A DNA stretch of 64,000 nucleotides, taken from NCBI GenBank assembly GCA_003170275.1, contig PNAM01000009.1, positions 1-64,000 of the forward strand, read 5' to 3'. Positions 25,295 to 36,714 of this stretch are shown one piece after another (the first letter of the stretch is position 1; each line of letters starts with the position of its first letter). This DNA comes from Myxococcales bacterium (GTDB lineage: Bacteria; Myxococcota_A; Polyangia; Palsa-1104). The translations under genes were made by a program, and so were the position numbers. The notes below the pieces were generated by a model. That model saw nothing but the letters and a program-made list of their open reading frames with translations. It made no database searches and was not told the DNA's origin.

Positions 25295-26359
25295 ATGAGG
25301 AAGATGGTTCGTCTCGACTGGTTCCTGGCCGTGGTGCTGTGCGGCGCGACCGCGCAGGCATCGCCGGTCGAAGCCGTGGTCACGCAGCCCGCGCCGGAGG
25401 GCAAGCCGATCGACGCGGGCGCCCAGGGCTTCCACCTCGAGGGCAAGCCGGCGATCGACGACGTGTTCGGCGACGCCTCCGACTATCGGCGCACCATCGA
25501 TCGCTTCCTCGAGCTCACCAACAACATGCAGTCGATGCGTGACGAGTTCGCGCGCTCGGTGCAGACCACGCTCGGCGAGCTGACCAAGAGCAAGGACGCG
25601 ACGCGCCCCAAGAAGTACTGCCCGGTCGAGGCGGTGGCCGGTCCGTACGCGCGCGCGCGCCATCTCGGCTCGGAATACCTGCGCGTCGGCCGCGAGCTCA
25701 CGCGCCACTACGAGCAGGTCAAGGAGTTCGACAAGCTGGGCGAGAGCATCGGCCTCACGCCCGACTATCGCTGGAAGGTGCGCCGCGTGCTGCAGCAGTA
25801 CAACTCGCTGCTCACCGACTACCGCGAGATGAAGGTCGCGTTCCACGACCAGCTCGACGACGAGCTCAAGTACGCCGGCTGCGATCTGCAGGCGCTCCTG
25901 CTCAAGGGCGATCCGCAGGGCAAGCCGTTGGTCGCGCAAGAAGACTGGCCGACGCCAGGCCAGCCGGGCGCGCCGGGCGTGGCGCCGCCGCCGTCGACCA
26001 AGACCGAGCCGAAGGACAAAGATCTGCTGCCGCCGTCGCTGCCGTCGGAGAAGGTGCCGCCCACGTCGCCCATTCCGATCCCCAAGCGCGCGCTGCCGGC
26101 CGACGGCCGCGACAATACGCCGCGCTCCGGCGTGCTGTTCTACGTCGACAACACCAAGTGCCAGCGCGGGACCGCGGTGAGCCTCGACGGCAAGAAGCTC
26201 GGCGAGGTGCCGGCCGGCGCTCGCGTCGGCTTCCAGACGGTCCCCGGCCCGCACGACCTGTGCCTGCTCGACGATTCCAAGAAGCAGTGCGGCCAGCCCG
26301 GCACCACGCGCCGCTCGTACCTGCACGAAGGCTGGACCATCTCGCTTCGCTGCGAGTAG
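25295..26359 (+). CDS. Exported protein with helical domain and PEGA-like end
   Basis: 354 residues with a signal peptide (cleavage near residue 22, after AQA). The helical middle (about 60-205) shows two Cys and heptad-like spacing. A Pro-rich linker follows, and the C-terminal 70 residues (VLFYVDNTKCQRGTAVSLDG, KKLGEVPAG) resemble PEGA-type surface modules, with four Cys. Function unknown. The convergent gene stop lies 2 nt beyond. Confidence 0.7.
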   Translation: MRKMVRLDWFLAVVLCGATAQASPVEAVVTQPAPEGKPIDAGAQGFHLEGKPAIDDVFGDASDYRRTIDRFLELTNNMQSMRDEFARSVQTTLGELTKSKDATRPKKYCPVEAVAGPYARARHLGSEYLRVGRELTRHYEQVKEFDKLGESIGLTPDYRWKVRRVLQQYNSLLTDYREMKVAFHDQLDDELKYAGCDLQALLLKGDPQGKPLVAQEDWPTPGQPGAPGVAPPPSTKTEPKDKDLLPPSLPSEKVPPTSPIPIPKRALPADGRDNTPRSGVLFYVDNTKCQRGTAVSLDGKKLGEVPAGARVGFQTVPGPHDLCLLDDSKKQCGQPGTTRRSYLHEGWTISLRCE

Positions 26360-26361
26360 CG

Positions 26362-27912
26362 TCAGGTTCGCTTGGTCGCGGGCGCGAGGACGATCGCGAG
26401 GAAGTCGTCGCTGTGCCTCTTGCGATAGCGTTTGACGGCGCGCGCGACCACCTCCTCAGCGAGCGACTGCGCGTCCTTCTTGCCGAGCTGCGTGGCGATG
26501 CGGGTGAGCGCCTCGTCGGGTAGAAAGCGGCGCGGCGCGTCGGGCGCCAGGCCGTCGTCGAACAGCGCGAAGCCGCCCTCGCCGACGTCGACCGAGAACG
26601 CGCGCAACGGCTTGGCCAGGCGCGGCGACTCGATCGCGAGCGGTGGGCCGAGCTCGACCGGTCGCGCGCCGCCGTCCGAGAGCACGCTCGGTGGGCGCAG
26701 CCCCGCGACCAGGCCGCGCACCTTGCCGCTCGCGGAGATGCGCGCGAGCACCAGCTCGATCGGGCGACCGAGCGGCGACTGCTCGTAGGCGCCGAGCAGC
26801 GCGCGCGCCGCCGCCTCCAGCTCGGGCACGTCTTCGCGATCAGCAATCACGCGGCGATACAGATCGCGCAGCACCACCGACGCGAACGCCGCGTCCACCC
26901 CGCTCCCCGCCGGCACCGCGACCAGCAGCTCGATCTCGCCGTCGTCGAGCGGGCGCAGGTCGTAGACCGTGCCGCCCACCCGGTCGGCCTGCGCGAACGC
27001 GATCCCCAGCTCGCGGCCGCCGAGCGCCGGCGGATCGGGCAGCGCGCCGCGGATCGCCGCGCGCGCGGCGCCGAGCGCGGACTCGAGATCGAGCAGGCGC
27101 AGCTTGGCGCGCCGCGACAGGATGTTCTGCACCAGGATCAGCCCGACGAAGAACAGCGTGATGGCCAGCCCCTTCATCAGCTTGCCGAAGATCGCGCGGT
27201 TGAGCGCCGCGTTGCGGAACGCCACCAGCACCACGCCGTAGGTGTCGCCGTGCTCGGTGGTGATCGCGCCGATCGCGTACGAGAGCTCGCGATCGAGCCC
27301 GCCCGACGTGTCGGCCAGGCGATCTTGATACAGCGCGCGCGGCGGCGGCTCGTGCGCGATCACGGGCGTCTTCGAAAAATACGCGATCAGCCGGTTCTCG
27401 ACGTCGGTGAACTGCTGGATGAAGTCGCGGTAGCGGCTGCGCTCCATGCGCGCCTTGAGCGCGAGCGGATCGTTGAGCATGCCCGCCGCGTCGCGCTCCA
27501 TCACGTGGCGGTAGTGGGTGCGAAACGGCTCCGAGTGCTCGCCCTCGAAGTGCGCGCCGTACTCCGAGCGCAAGCGATCGTAGATGGTGTTGCCGAGCAC
27601 GTCGGAGAAGCGCACGTACACCACGTCCTCGTCCTCGAACACGCCGGCCGACAACCGATCGAGCTCGTCCCAGTCGTACGCCAAAAGCCCGCCCTCGGCC
27701 GCCTTGCGCAACAGGTCGGCGTAGTTCACCGCCTTCTCGCGCAGCGTCGCGCGCAGCACGTTGATCTCGTAGAGCGTCGCGTTCCAGTCGACGCACACCT
27801 CGATCGCGCACAGCACCAGCAGCACGGCCAAAAAGACGTGCGATGAGCGCCCCAGCCGCTCCGACAGCCGATCGGCGAACCGCCCCAGCCGCGACGGCGG
27901 TTTTTCTTTCAT
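26362..27912 (-). CDS. Membrane sensor with degenerate SpoIIE/RsbU-like PP2C domain
   Basis: 516 residues. One helix near the N-terminus and one near residue 240 enclose an extracytoplasmic sensor (about 45-235). The cytoplasmic part resembles RsbU/SpoIIE serine phosphatases: RVGGTVYDLRPLDDGEIELL, then SGVDAAFASVVLRDLY, LFDDGLAPDA and HSDDFLAIVL. The canonical GGDxYD has lost its first Asp (GGTVYD), and the ADVSGHG-type loop reads AVPAGSG, so key metal ligands are gone while the later Asp residues remain. It may be a pseudophosphatase. The ATG overlaps the stop of the solute-binding gene (ATGA), pointing to ligand-linked signalling. Confidence 0.75.
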   Translation of the reverse strand: MKEKPPSRLGRFADRLSERLGRSSHVFLAVLLVLCAIEVCVDWNATLYEINVLRATLREKAVNYADLLRKAAEGGLLAYDWDELDRLSAGVFEDEDVVYVRFSDVLGNTIYDRLRSEYGAHFEGEHSEPFRTHYRHVMERDAAGMLNDPLALKARMERSRYRDFIQQFTDVENRLIAYFSKTPVIAHEPPPRALYQDRLADTSGGLDRELSYAIGAITTEHGDTYGVVLVAFRNAALNRAIFGKLMKGLAITLFFVGLILVQNILSRRAKLRLLDLESALGAARAAIRGALPDPPALGGRELGIAFAQADRVGGTVYDLRPLDDGEIELLVAVPAGSGVDAAFASVVLRDLYRRVIADREDVPELEAAARALLGAYEQSPLGRPIELVLARISASGKVRGLVAGLRPPSVLSDGGARPVELGPPLAIESPRLAKPLRAFSVDVGEGGFALFDDGLAPDAPRRFLPDEALTRIATQLGKKDAQSLAEEVVARAVKRYRKRHSDDFLAIVLAPATKRT

Positions 27913-28766
27913 CGCTCGGTCCGGAACCAGGCGTTGTAGCGCGCGGCCAGCCGGTGGAAGCCGCCCGAGCTCTTCTCGTCCTTGAGGAACAGGTTGAGCC
28001 AGGCCACCCAATCGGCGTCCCCCTGCCGCACCGCGAACGAGAAGTGCTCGGTGGTGAAGCGCCGCTCCTCGACGGGAAACAGCGCCGCCTTGACCCGCCC
28101 GCGCACCTGCGCGTCGCGCGCGGTCACGTAGTCGACCACCACCGCGTCGATCTTGGGATCGTCCATCGCGGCGTAGAGCGCCGCTTCGCCGGTGAGCGCG
28201 CGCAGGTGCGCACCCTTGAGCTCTTGCCCGGCGAACGTGGCCGCCGTAGTGCCGCCGAGGAAGGCCACGTGCAGATCCGCGCGCCGCAGCTGATCGATCA
28301 CGGCGAAGCGCTTGGGATCGTGCACCAGCACCTGCAGCCCCGACGCGAAGTACGGATCGGTGAACGCCAGCACCTTGGCGCGCTCGAGGTTGCGCGTGAG
28401 CCCGCTCGCCACCAGATCGTAGCGCCCGTCGCGCAGCCCGGCCAACAGGTCGTCGAAGCGATCGACCAGCGTGATCTCCAGCCTGGCGCCGAGCGCGCGC
28501 GCCACCTCGGTCATCAGCTCGACGTCGAACCCGCAAAGCGTCCGCCCGTCGGTCGACTTTTGCATCGGCGGCGGCGGCGGCTCCGACGACAGCAGCTTCT
28601 GCAGCTCGACCGCGTCGGCGCCCGACACCACGAACGGCGCGATCCCGGCCAGCATGCCGACCTTGAGCACCTTGTGCTGCGCGATCGAATGCAACGCCGG
28701 CTCCGCGCGAGCAGCGAACGACGACAGCAGTGTGAGGAGCAGCGCGAGGAGCTTCACGCCGCGCAT
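27909..28766 (-). CDS. Family 3 periplasmic solute-binding protein
   Basis: 285 residues with a signal peptide (cleavage about residue 21). The layout is that of amino-acid ABC transporter binding proteins: LKVGMLAGIAPFV, GFDVELMTEVARALGARLEI, GRYDLVASGLTRNLERAKVLAFTDPYF split around the middle, and an AVRQGDADWVAWLNLFL end. No ABC permease or ATPase gene is near. Instead it is coupled by a 4 nt overlap to a membrane sensor gene, so it may present a ligand to that sensor. An unusual Pro-rich insert (PPPPPMQKST) lies near residue 65. Confidence 0.88.
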   Translation of the reverse strand: MRGVKLLALLLTLLSSFAARAEPALHSIAQHKVLKVGMLAGIAPFVVSGADAVELQKLLSSEPPPPPMQKSTDGRTLCGFDVELMTEVARALGARLEITLVDRFDDLLAGLRDGRYDLVASGLTRNLERAKVLAFTDPYFASGLQVLVHDPKRFAVIDQLRRADLHVAFLGGTTAATFAGQELKGAHLRALTGEAALYAAMDDPKIDAVVVDYVTARDAQVRGRVKAALFPVEERRFTTEHFSFAVRQGDADWVAWLNLFLKDEKSSGGFHRLAARYNAWFRTER

Positions 28767-28776
28767 CGTACCTTAG

Positions 28777-30477
28777 TTAGTTGATGGGCGGCGGCGCGGG
28801 CGCGATCGACAGCAGGTTGAGCCCGCCCGGATACTGATAGCTGGTGTACGAGCCGTAGCCGAGGATCTGCACGCCGCACGGCTGATCGGACTCGAGCGTA
28901 TGCGCGCCGGCGTTGGCGCCGGGGACGAGCTTGATGCGATAGACGGCGTAGCCGGTGGTGCCGACCTGGCCGCCGGCCGTGGTCACCGCCGCGCCGTCGA
29001 GCATCAGGTGTGCGTTCATCGGCGCCACCACGTCGGCGTAGTTGAGATCGTAATCGTCCGGCGCGAGGAACACGAACTTGAGCCGGTACTGCTCGACCGC
29101 GATCATCGACGACAGCGATGGGTCGCCCTCGGCGTTCATGGTGGCGTTGGGATCGACCACCGAGCCGCTCTTCATCATGGTCCCGACCTCGAACTCGTGG
29201 CTTCCGGTGACCACGAAGTCGGTGTTCACCGTGTCGAGATTGACCACTTGACCGGCGTTGAGCGTGGCCGGCGCGCCGGACACCGCCGGCGTGAAGGTGA
29301 GCGTGGTGCCGTCGACGTTGCCGACAAATCGCACCGTCGCCAGCACCGCCGTGTCGTGCGGCCCGGTCGGCATGGTGACGACGTAGTGCTTGCCCAACGT
29401 CTCCGCCGGCTGCACCGACTCTTCGACGTGATCACACGCGGAGTCGGGATTGGCGATACACGGGATCCCGCCAATCACCTGCACTGGCTTGTCCGCCTGC
29501 ACCAGCGAGCCCGACAGATCGGAGGCGGTCGCGGCGCCGCTGACCAGCTGCACCACGTCGCCCGCGTTCATGGTGAACGTGGCCGTGCCGCCCGCGGCGA
29601 CCGCGGTCACGCCGGTACCGGCGATGATCTGTCCGGTGCTCGACACCTGGATCTTGACGGTCGTCGACGCTTGCGTGGCGGTGATGGCGATGTACGCGCT
29701 CAACCCGGGACCGTCGGGGATGATCGGCGGGAAGCCCTTGATCCCGTCGACGCCGTGGATGGTCATCACGCGGTAGTTGCCGGTCATGGCCGTCGACGGC
29801 AGCAGCAGCGACGCGTCGTTCGAGTAGGAGAAGCACGGCGGGTTGCCGCCCATTCCGGTGCCCGGGCACTTCGACCAATCCTTGCCCGCGGGACCGCCGG
29901 CGTTCTTGTACTCGAGCGCGTTGAACTGATAGACCAGCACCGGCAGCGTCGAGACCAGGTGATACGCGCCGCCCACCTTCAGGGTCGACGCGGTGAGCCC
30001 GCTCGTGCCGCCCATCGCATCGGCGTCGGCGCCCTTGAGCTCGGGAACCCACGGCAGATAGATCTTCTCCAGCGTGCCGGGCATCACGGTGACCGTCTGG
30101 TTGACGTTGTTGGGACCGGTCACGGTGATCATCGCCGGCATCGCCCCCGGGTTGGAGACCACCGCGGCGAAATCGAAGATGCTCCACACGGCATTGGCCA
30201 CCACCGTCGGCCAGTAGTCGCAGCCGATGTAGGACTTGTTCGCCGCCGCCTCGTCGCAGGTGGTCGGATCCTGGACGATGAACGAGCCGTCGTCGGGCGT
30301 GAACACGCCGCCGTCGTCGAGCCCGCCGCCAAAGTCCTGATCGCCACCGCCGCCGCCGCCGCCCGCGAGGTCGTTGCTTGCGCCGCCGCCGCCGCCGTGG
30401 CCGCGTCCTTCGTCTGCGTTGCAAGCGATCAGCAGGGTGCCCGAAAAGATCATGCATCCCAAGTGCAACAACTTCAT
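28777..30477 (-). CDS. Lipoprotein with IgGFc-binding-type domain
   Basis: 566 residues from the ATG at 30477, with GGAGGG 7 nt upstream. Lipobox LLIAC (Cys19) is followed by a Gly/Asp-rich linker to about residue 75. The rest resembles the IgGFc-binding N-terminal domain, a beta-rich module: repeated VTVMPGTLEKIYLPW, LVYQFNALE, NDASLLLP, QADKPVQVIGG and SGSHEFEVG-like segments. In Myxococcota it occurs on surface proteins of unknown role; antibody binding is not implied. Confidence 0.78.
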   Translation of the reverse strand: MKLLHLGCMIFSGTLLIACNADEGRGHGGGGGASNDLAGGGGGGGDQDFGGGLDDGGVFTPDDGSFIVQDPTTCDEAAANKSYIGCDYWPTVVANAVWSIFDFAAVVSNPGAMPAMITVTGPNNVNQTVTVMPGTLEKIYLPWVPELKGADADAMGGTSGLTASTLKVGGAYHLVSTLPVLVYQFNALEYKNAGGPAGKDWSKCPGTGMGGNPPCFSYSNDASLLLPSTAMTGNYRVMTIHGVDGIKGFPPIIPDGPGLSAYIAITATQASTTVKIQVSSTGQIIAGTGVTAVAAGGTATFTMNAGDVVQLVSGAATASDLSGSLVQADKPVQVIGGIPCIANPDSACDHVEESVQPAETLGKHYVVTMPTGPHDTAVLATVRFVGNVDGTTLTFTPAVSGAPATLNAGQVVNLDTVNTDFVVTGSHEFEVGTMMKSGSVVDPNATMNAEGDPSLSSMIAVEQYRLKFVFLAPDDYDLNYADVVAPMNAHLMLDGAAVTTAGGQVGTTGYAVYRIKLVPGANAGAHTLESDQPCGVQILGYGSYTSYQYPGGLNLLSIAPAPPPIN

Positions 30478-30564
30478 GGTCCGCCCTCCAGCCAAGAGCG
30501 GGCGCAGCATACGAAAGCCTAATAAAGTCCGCTATGTGGGCGATCACCCACACCGACATACCCG

Positions 30565-32346
30565 TTAGCGGTGGGCGTGCTTGGAGGACTTGCCTTCGAG
30601 GGTCTCGAGGACGCGCTGGGCGCGGCGCCGGAGATCGGGGGACGACGCGCTCGATTTTGCTGCGCTGCGCAACGAGGAAACGGCTGATCTTCCGATGTAA
30701 TCGAGCAAGAGGCGGCGCGAGCGCCAGTAGGTGCCGCGGTCGCCGAGGGTGCGCACGGTGTTGTTGATGAGGATGTCGTCGCGCTTGGCGTGCGCGTCGA
30801 TGCGACAGGCGAAGCGATACTCCTTGAGCGCATCGGTCCACCATTTGCGGTCGAAGTACAGGTGGCCGATCAGCGTCGAGATCTCGGCGTTGGCGCGCGT
30901 CGACGGCGCAGGCTTGCGTTGGCGAAGGCGATAAAGCCCGGCCAGCGCGCCGTCGGCGTCGCCCTTCTTGAGCAGCACGCGCACGTCCGCGACGTTGCGC
31001 ACGGTGACGTCGCGCTTGGGAGCGGCGGGCACCTCCGGCGGCGTCGCGCGATCGTCCTCGTTCGAGCCGTCGTCCGCCTTGGCGGCCGGCGCGGTGTCGT
31101 CGTCTTCGTCGGCGAGCGCAGGATCGCCCTCGGGCGGCGCCGGCAGCGCGGGCTTGTCGACGGTGGCAACCACCGGCGGCGTGGGCGGCGTGGGCTTGAC
31201 CTGATCGTTCGCGTTTACGTTCGCGTGGTCGTTTACGCTCACGTGATCGGACTTCACCATCGGAGCTGGTGTCAGCCTCGACAACAGCGGCGTATACATC
31301 GCCACGCCCACCGTCGCTCCCGCGCCCAGCACGATTCCTAAAGCCAGCGCCACGCCCGACCAGCGCGAGCCCCGGCGCGACCTCGCCTTCGACGACGGCT
31401 GCTCGGCGCGGGTCGCCTCGTCTCCCGACGACGACGACGACGGCCGTTCGCGCTTGCCTTCCTTGGGCAGCTTGTCGCCGCTCGCGTGCGCCTCGGGCGT
31501 GCGGTCGAGCGCGTCGATCATGTCCTCGGCGGTCTGGAACCGCTTGCCCGCCTCGCGCTCCATCGAGCGCGTGATCACCTTCTCGAGCTCGTTCGAGATC
31601 GGCACGGCCGGCTTGAGCGCGCGCGGCAGCGCCGGCGTCTCCTCGCGGTGGCGCCGCAACACCGAGTGCAGATCGTCGCCCTCGAACGCCTTCGATCCGG
31701 TGACCAGGTGGTAGAGCAGCGCGCCGGTACAATAGATGTCCGCGCGCCGATCCGACGGCAGGCCCGAGGCCTGCTCGGGCGACATGTAGCCGGGCGTGCC
31801 GATGGCGATGCCGGCCACCGTGACATCGCGCTTGCCGTCGACCTGGTTGAGCACCTTGGCCAATCCGAAGTCGAGGATCTTGACGAAGTCGGTGTGCCCG
31901 ACCGCGTCGATCACCATGATGTTGGCCGGCTTGAGATCGCGATGCAGGATGCCGCGCTCGTGCGCGTGCGACAGCCCCGCCAGCACCTGCATGGCGATGT
32001 GCACCGAGCGCGGTCCGCCGAGCGCGCCGAAGTCGAGCAGATCGGCGAGCGTCTTGCCCTCGGCGTACTCCATCACCAGGTAGGGCGAGCCCTCCTCGAT
32101 GCCGTAGTCGACCAGCGCCACGCAGTTGGGATGGTTCAGCCGCGCCGTCGCGCGCGCCTCGCGCTCGAAGCGATCGACGATGCCGGGCGTCTCCGCCAGC
32201 ACCGCGTGAAGAAACTTCACCACCACCGGGCGGCCGATTCCGACCCTCTCGCCCCGATACACGATCCCCATGCCGCCCTCGGCGAGCGGGCCCAAGATCT
32301 TGTAACGGCCCTGGAGCACCTTCCCGGTGCGGGGGTCGTCGGCCAC
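30565..32346 (-). CDS. Membrane Ser/Thr protein kinase (Hanks type)
   Basis: 593 residues from a GTG at 32346. The kinase domain spans about 10-275: G-loop LAEGGMGIVYRG, Lys in VVVKFLH, catalytic HRDLKPANIM, DFGLAK, and GTPGYMSPEQ. A juxtamembrane Ser-rich, basic stretch precedes one transmembrane helix near 325. The external part has an acidic Asp/Ala/Pro linker and a short helical repeat domain (about 460-590). It should phosphorylate Ser/Thr targets, perhaps including partners of the FHA-domain regulators nearby. Divergent from a small helical gene with 64 bp between. Confidence 0.93.
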   Translation of the reverse strand: MADDPRTGKVLQGRYKILGPLAEGGMGIVYRGERVGIGRPVVVKFLHAVLAETPGIVDRFEREARATARLNHPNCVALVDYGIEEGSPYLVMEYAEGKTLADLLDFGALGGPRSVHIAMQVLAGLSHAHERGILHRDLKPANIMVIDAVGHTDFVKILDFGLAKVLNQVDGKRDVTVAGIAIGTPGYMSPEQASGLPSDRRADIYCTGALLYHLVTGSKAFEGDDLHSVLRRHREETPALPRALKPAVPISNELEKVITRSMEREAGKRFQTAEDMIDALDRTPEAHASGDKLPKEGKRERPSSSSSGDEATRAEQPSSKARSRRGSRWSGVALALGIVLGAGATVGVAMYTPLLSRLTPAPMVKSDHVSVNDHANVNANDQVKPTPPTPPVVATVDKPALPAPPEGDPALADEDDDTAPAAKADDGSNEDDRATPPEVPAAPKRDVTVRNVADVRVLLKKGDADGALAGLYRLRQRKPAPSTRANAEISTLIGHLYFDRKWWTDALKEYRFACRIDAHAKRDDILINNTVRTLGDRGTYWRSRRLLLDYIGRSAVSSLRSAAKSSASSPDLRRRAQRVLETLEGKSSKHAHR

Positions 32347-32410
32347 GTTTGAAGTGTAGCCGAAGAACTCTCCCGGCGCGCGAAAGGTACTTGTGTTACG
32401 TTGCCCACGC

Positions 32411-33028
32411 GTGGGTGAGCGAGACCGAGGCGATCGGCCCAAGAAATCGTGGCGCGAGATCGACGCCAAGCGCGACAAGTCGGGCGGATCCTCGCCGGCG
32501 CGCGGCCAGGATCCGCGATCGGCGGCGCAGGCCGATCGATCGTCGAAGCAGTACCGCGCGGCGCTCGATGCGCTGTTCGAGAAGGGCGAGGTCGGCAAGT
32601 TCGCCGAGAAGTTGGCGACGCCCACGCGCCAACCGCCCGCGCTGCAGGACATGCCCAAGCCGCGCACCCGCGCGGTCGCCGAGCCGGCTGCGGACAAGGC
32701 GCCCGCGGCGCCCGTGCCGACGGAAGACCCGCGCATGGTGCTGCGCAAGAAGATCGTGACCGCGCTGGGCCGCGACGAGATCTCGCGCGCGGTCGACAAG
32801 TACGTGAAGGCCCACGGGATGCCCGACGACTTCGAGGTCCTCGAGCAGGCGCTCGAGCATCAGAAGCCGGAGCGCATCGCCGAAGCGCTCAACGTGCTCG
32901 ACACCCTGCTCTCGCGCGAGAAGCCCAAGCGCTCGCGCACGCTGGCCGGCAAGCTGCGTTTCCTCGAGGAGACCAGCGACGACACCGAGCTGCGCGCCAC
33001 CGCCGCGCGCATCCGCACCAAGCTCTAA
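32411..33028 (+). CDS. Uncharacterised charged helical protein
   Basis: 205 residues from a GTG at 32411 (a second GTG at 32393 is possible). A basic N-terminus with KKSWREIDAKRDKS is followed by a Pro-rich linker and a helical region (about 115-205) of repeated Arg/Glu/Leu residues. I recall similar short proteins in other Myxococcota, but know no function. No signal peptide. The end is 6 nt from the convergent kinase gene. Confidence 0.65.
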   Translation: MGERDRGDRPKKSWREIDAKRDKSGGSSPARGQDPRSAAQADRSSKQYRAALDALFEKGEVGKFAEKLATPTRQPPALQDMPKPRTRAVAEPAADKAPAAPVPTEDPRMVLRKKIVTALGRDEISRAVDKYVKAHGMPDDFEVLEQALEHQKPERIAEALNVLDTLLSREKPKRSRTLAGKLRFLEETSDDTELRATAARIRTKL

Positions 33029-33034
33029 CTCCTC

Positions 33035-34435
<1,401 letters not shown>

Positions 34436-34447
34436 CCGGTCACCTCG

Positions 34448-35749
<1,302 letters not shown>

Positions 35750-35919
35750 GTAAGTGGTTAATCCTAGCGGCCCGGACCACAACGGTCAAACACCGCCGGG
35801 TTTTCGGAGCCTTATCGCGCTGATCCTCCGGATTCCGGAGACTTCGGGGCGCCCGCCCACACCGGCCCCCAGAGCCTATTTTCGGGCCATTTCATCGACT
35901 TAAGTGCGCCGCGCGAGAC

Positions 35920-35936
35920 TTGGCATCGCGGGTGCT
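35920..35936 (+). promoter_or_regulatory. Predicted sigma-54 promoter (-24/-12)
   Basis: TTGGCATCGCGGGTGCT has the required GG-N10-GC spacing (GG at 35922, GC at 35934) and matches the TGGCA half fully. It lies 35 bp before the ATG at 35971, with a Shine-Dalgarno (GGAGG) between, and is divergent from an FHA-sigma54 activator gene. A start of transcription near 35947 is expected. Confidence 0.65.
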
Positions 35937-35970
35937 CTAGCTCGCGACATCCCCAACGGAGGGATTAGCC

Positions 35971-36708
35971 ATGATGCCGATGCTCACGATTGCCTTCGCA
36001 CTACTGTCCGGCGCCGCCGACCTGGCCCGCGTGTTCGTTTCGCCCGAGCCGCAGTCGGCGCCGATCTCGTTCTATTTCCAGAACCGTCACGACGAGCAGA
36101 GCTTCATGCTGCTCGACGATACGGGTGACGTGCGCCCCGACGTGCTCAAGGCGTTCTCGCACTTCGTGCGCTGCTGGCGCACCGAGCGGGAGAAGCAGAT
36201 GAACCCGCGCACGCTCGAGATCGTCGCCGCCATCTCGCGCCACTTCGGTGACGCGCGCATCGAGATCGTCTCGGGCTACCGCGCCAAGCCGTACGGCGCG
36301 CCGCACTCCAAGCACTTCCTCGGCCGCGCGATGGACATCCATGTCGATGGCGTGCCCGCCAAGGTCGTCGCCGCGTGGGTGTGGAAGAGCTTCCGCAACG
36401 TGGGCGTCGGCTACTACCCGAAGCAGGAGTTCGTGCACGTGGACTCGCGTGACCTCGACGTGCGCTGGGTCGACACCTCGCAACACGGCGAGAGCGCGCA
36501 CGCCCGATTTTTTGGCCGCCTCCCCACCGACGAGCTGCCCGCGACCGCGCCGCTGCTCGCCTATGACCGCGCGCGCCTGGCGCCGGTCGCCACTGCCAGC
36601 GCGCTGGCGACCGCCCCGGTCGCCCAGCTCGAGCTCAAGTCGACCATGAACGCGCAGCTCGCGCTGTCGACCATCCAGGGCATCCTCGACGAGCAGACCG
36701 TCCGCTAA
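35971..36708 (+). CDS. Exported M15/DUF882-type murein peptidase-like protein
   Basis: 245 residues. The N-terminus is a short signal (LTIAFALLSGAADL). The core contains SGYRAKPYGAPHSKHFLGRA then MDIHV, with the metal site H-x6-D, and EFVHVDSRD for the last His, the pattern of MepK/YcbK-type peptidases that cut peptidoglycan cross-links. A good Shine-Dalgarno (GGAGGG) precedes the start. The sigma54 promoter upstream would place it under the divergent FHA activator. The C-terminal 60 residues are variable. Confidence 0.85.
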   Translation: MMPMLTIAFALLSGAADLARVFVSPEPQSAPISFYFQNRHDEQSFMLLDDTGDVRPDVLKAFSHFVRCWRTEREKQMNPRTLEIVAAISRHFGDARIEIVSGYRAKPYGAPHSKHFLGRAMDIHVDGVPAKVVAAWVWKSFRNVGVGYYPKQEFVHVDSRDLDVRWVDTSQHGESAHARFFGRLPTDELPATAPLLAYDRARLAPVATASALATAPVAQLELKSTMNAQLALSTIQGILDEQTVR

Positions 36709-36714
36709 CGTCGC

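Noticed and set aside
30534-30551. Hairpin TGTGGG-N6-CCCACA after the kinase stop region
   Set aside because: Only 6 bp with no T-run, and equally explained by GC-rich composition.
35826-35841. Palindrome CTCCGGATTCCGGAG in the 35750-35970 space
   Set aside because: Could be an enhancer site of the FHA activator, but a single short GC palindrome without a second copy is not enough to call.
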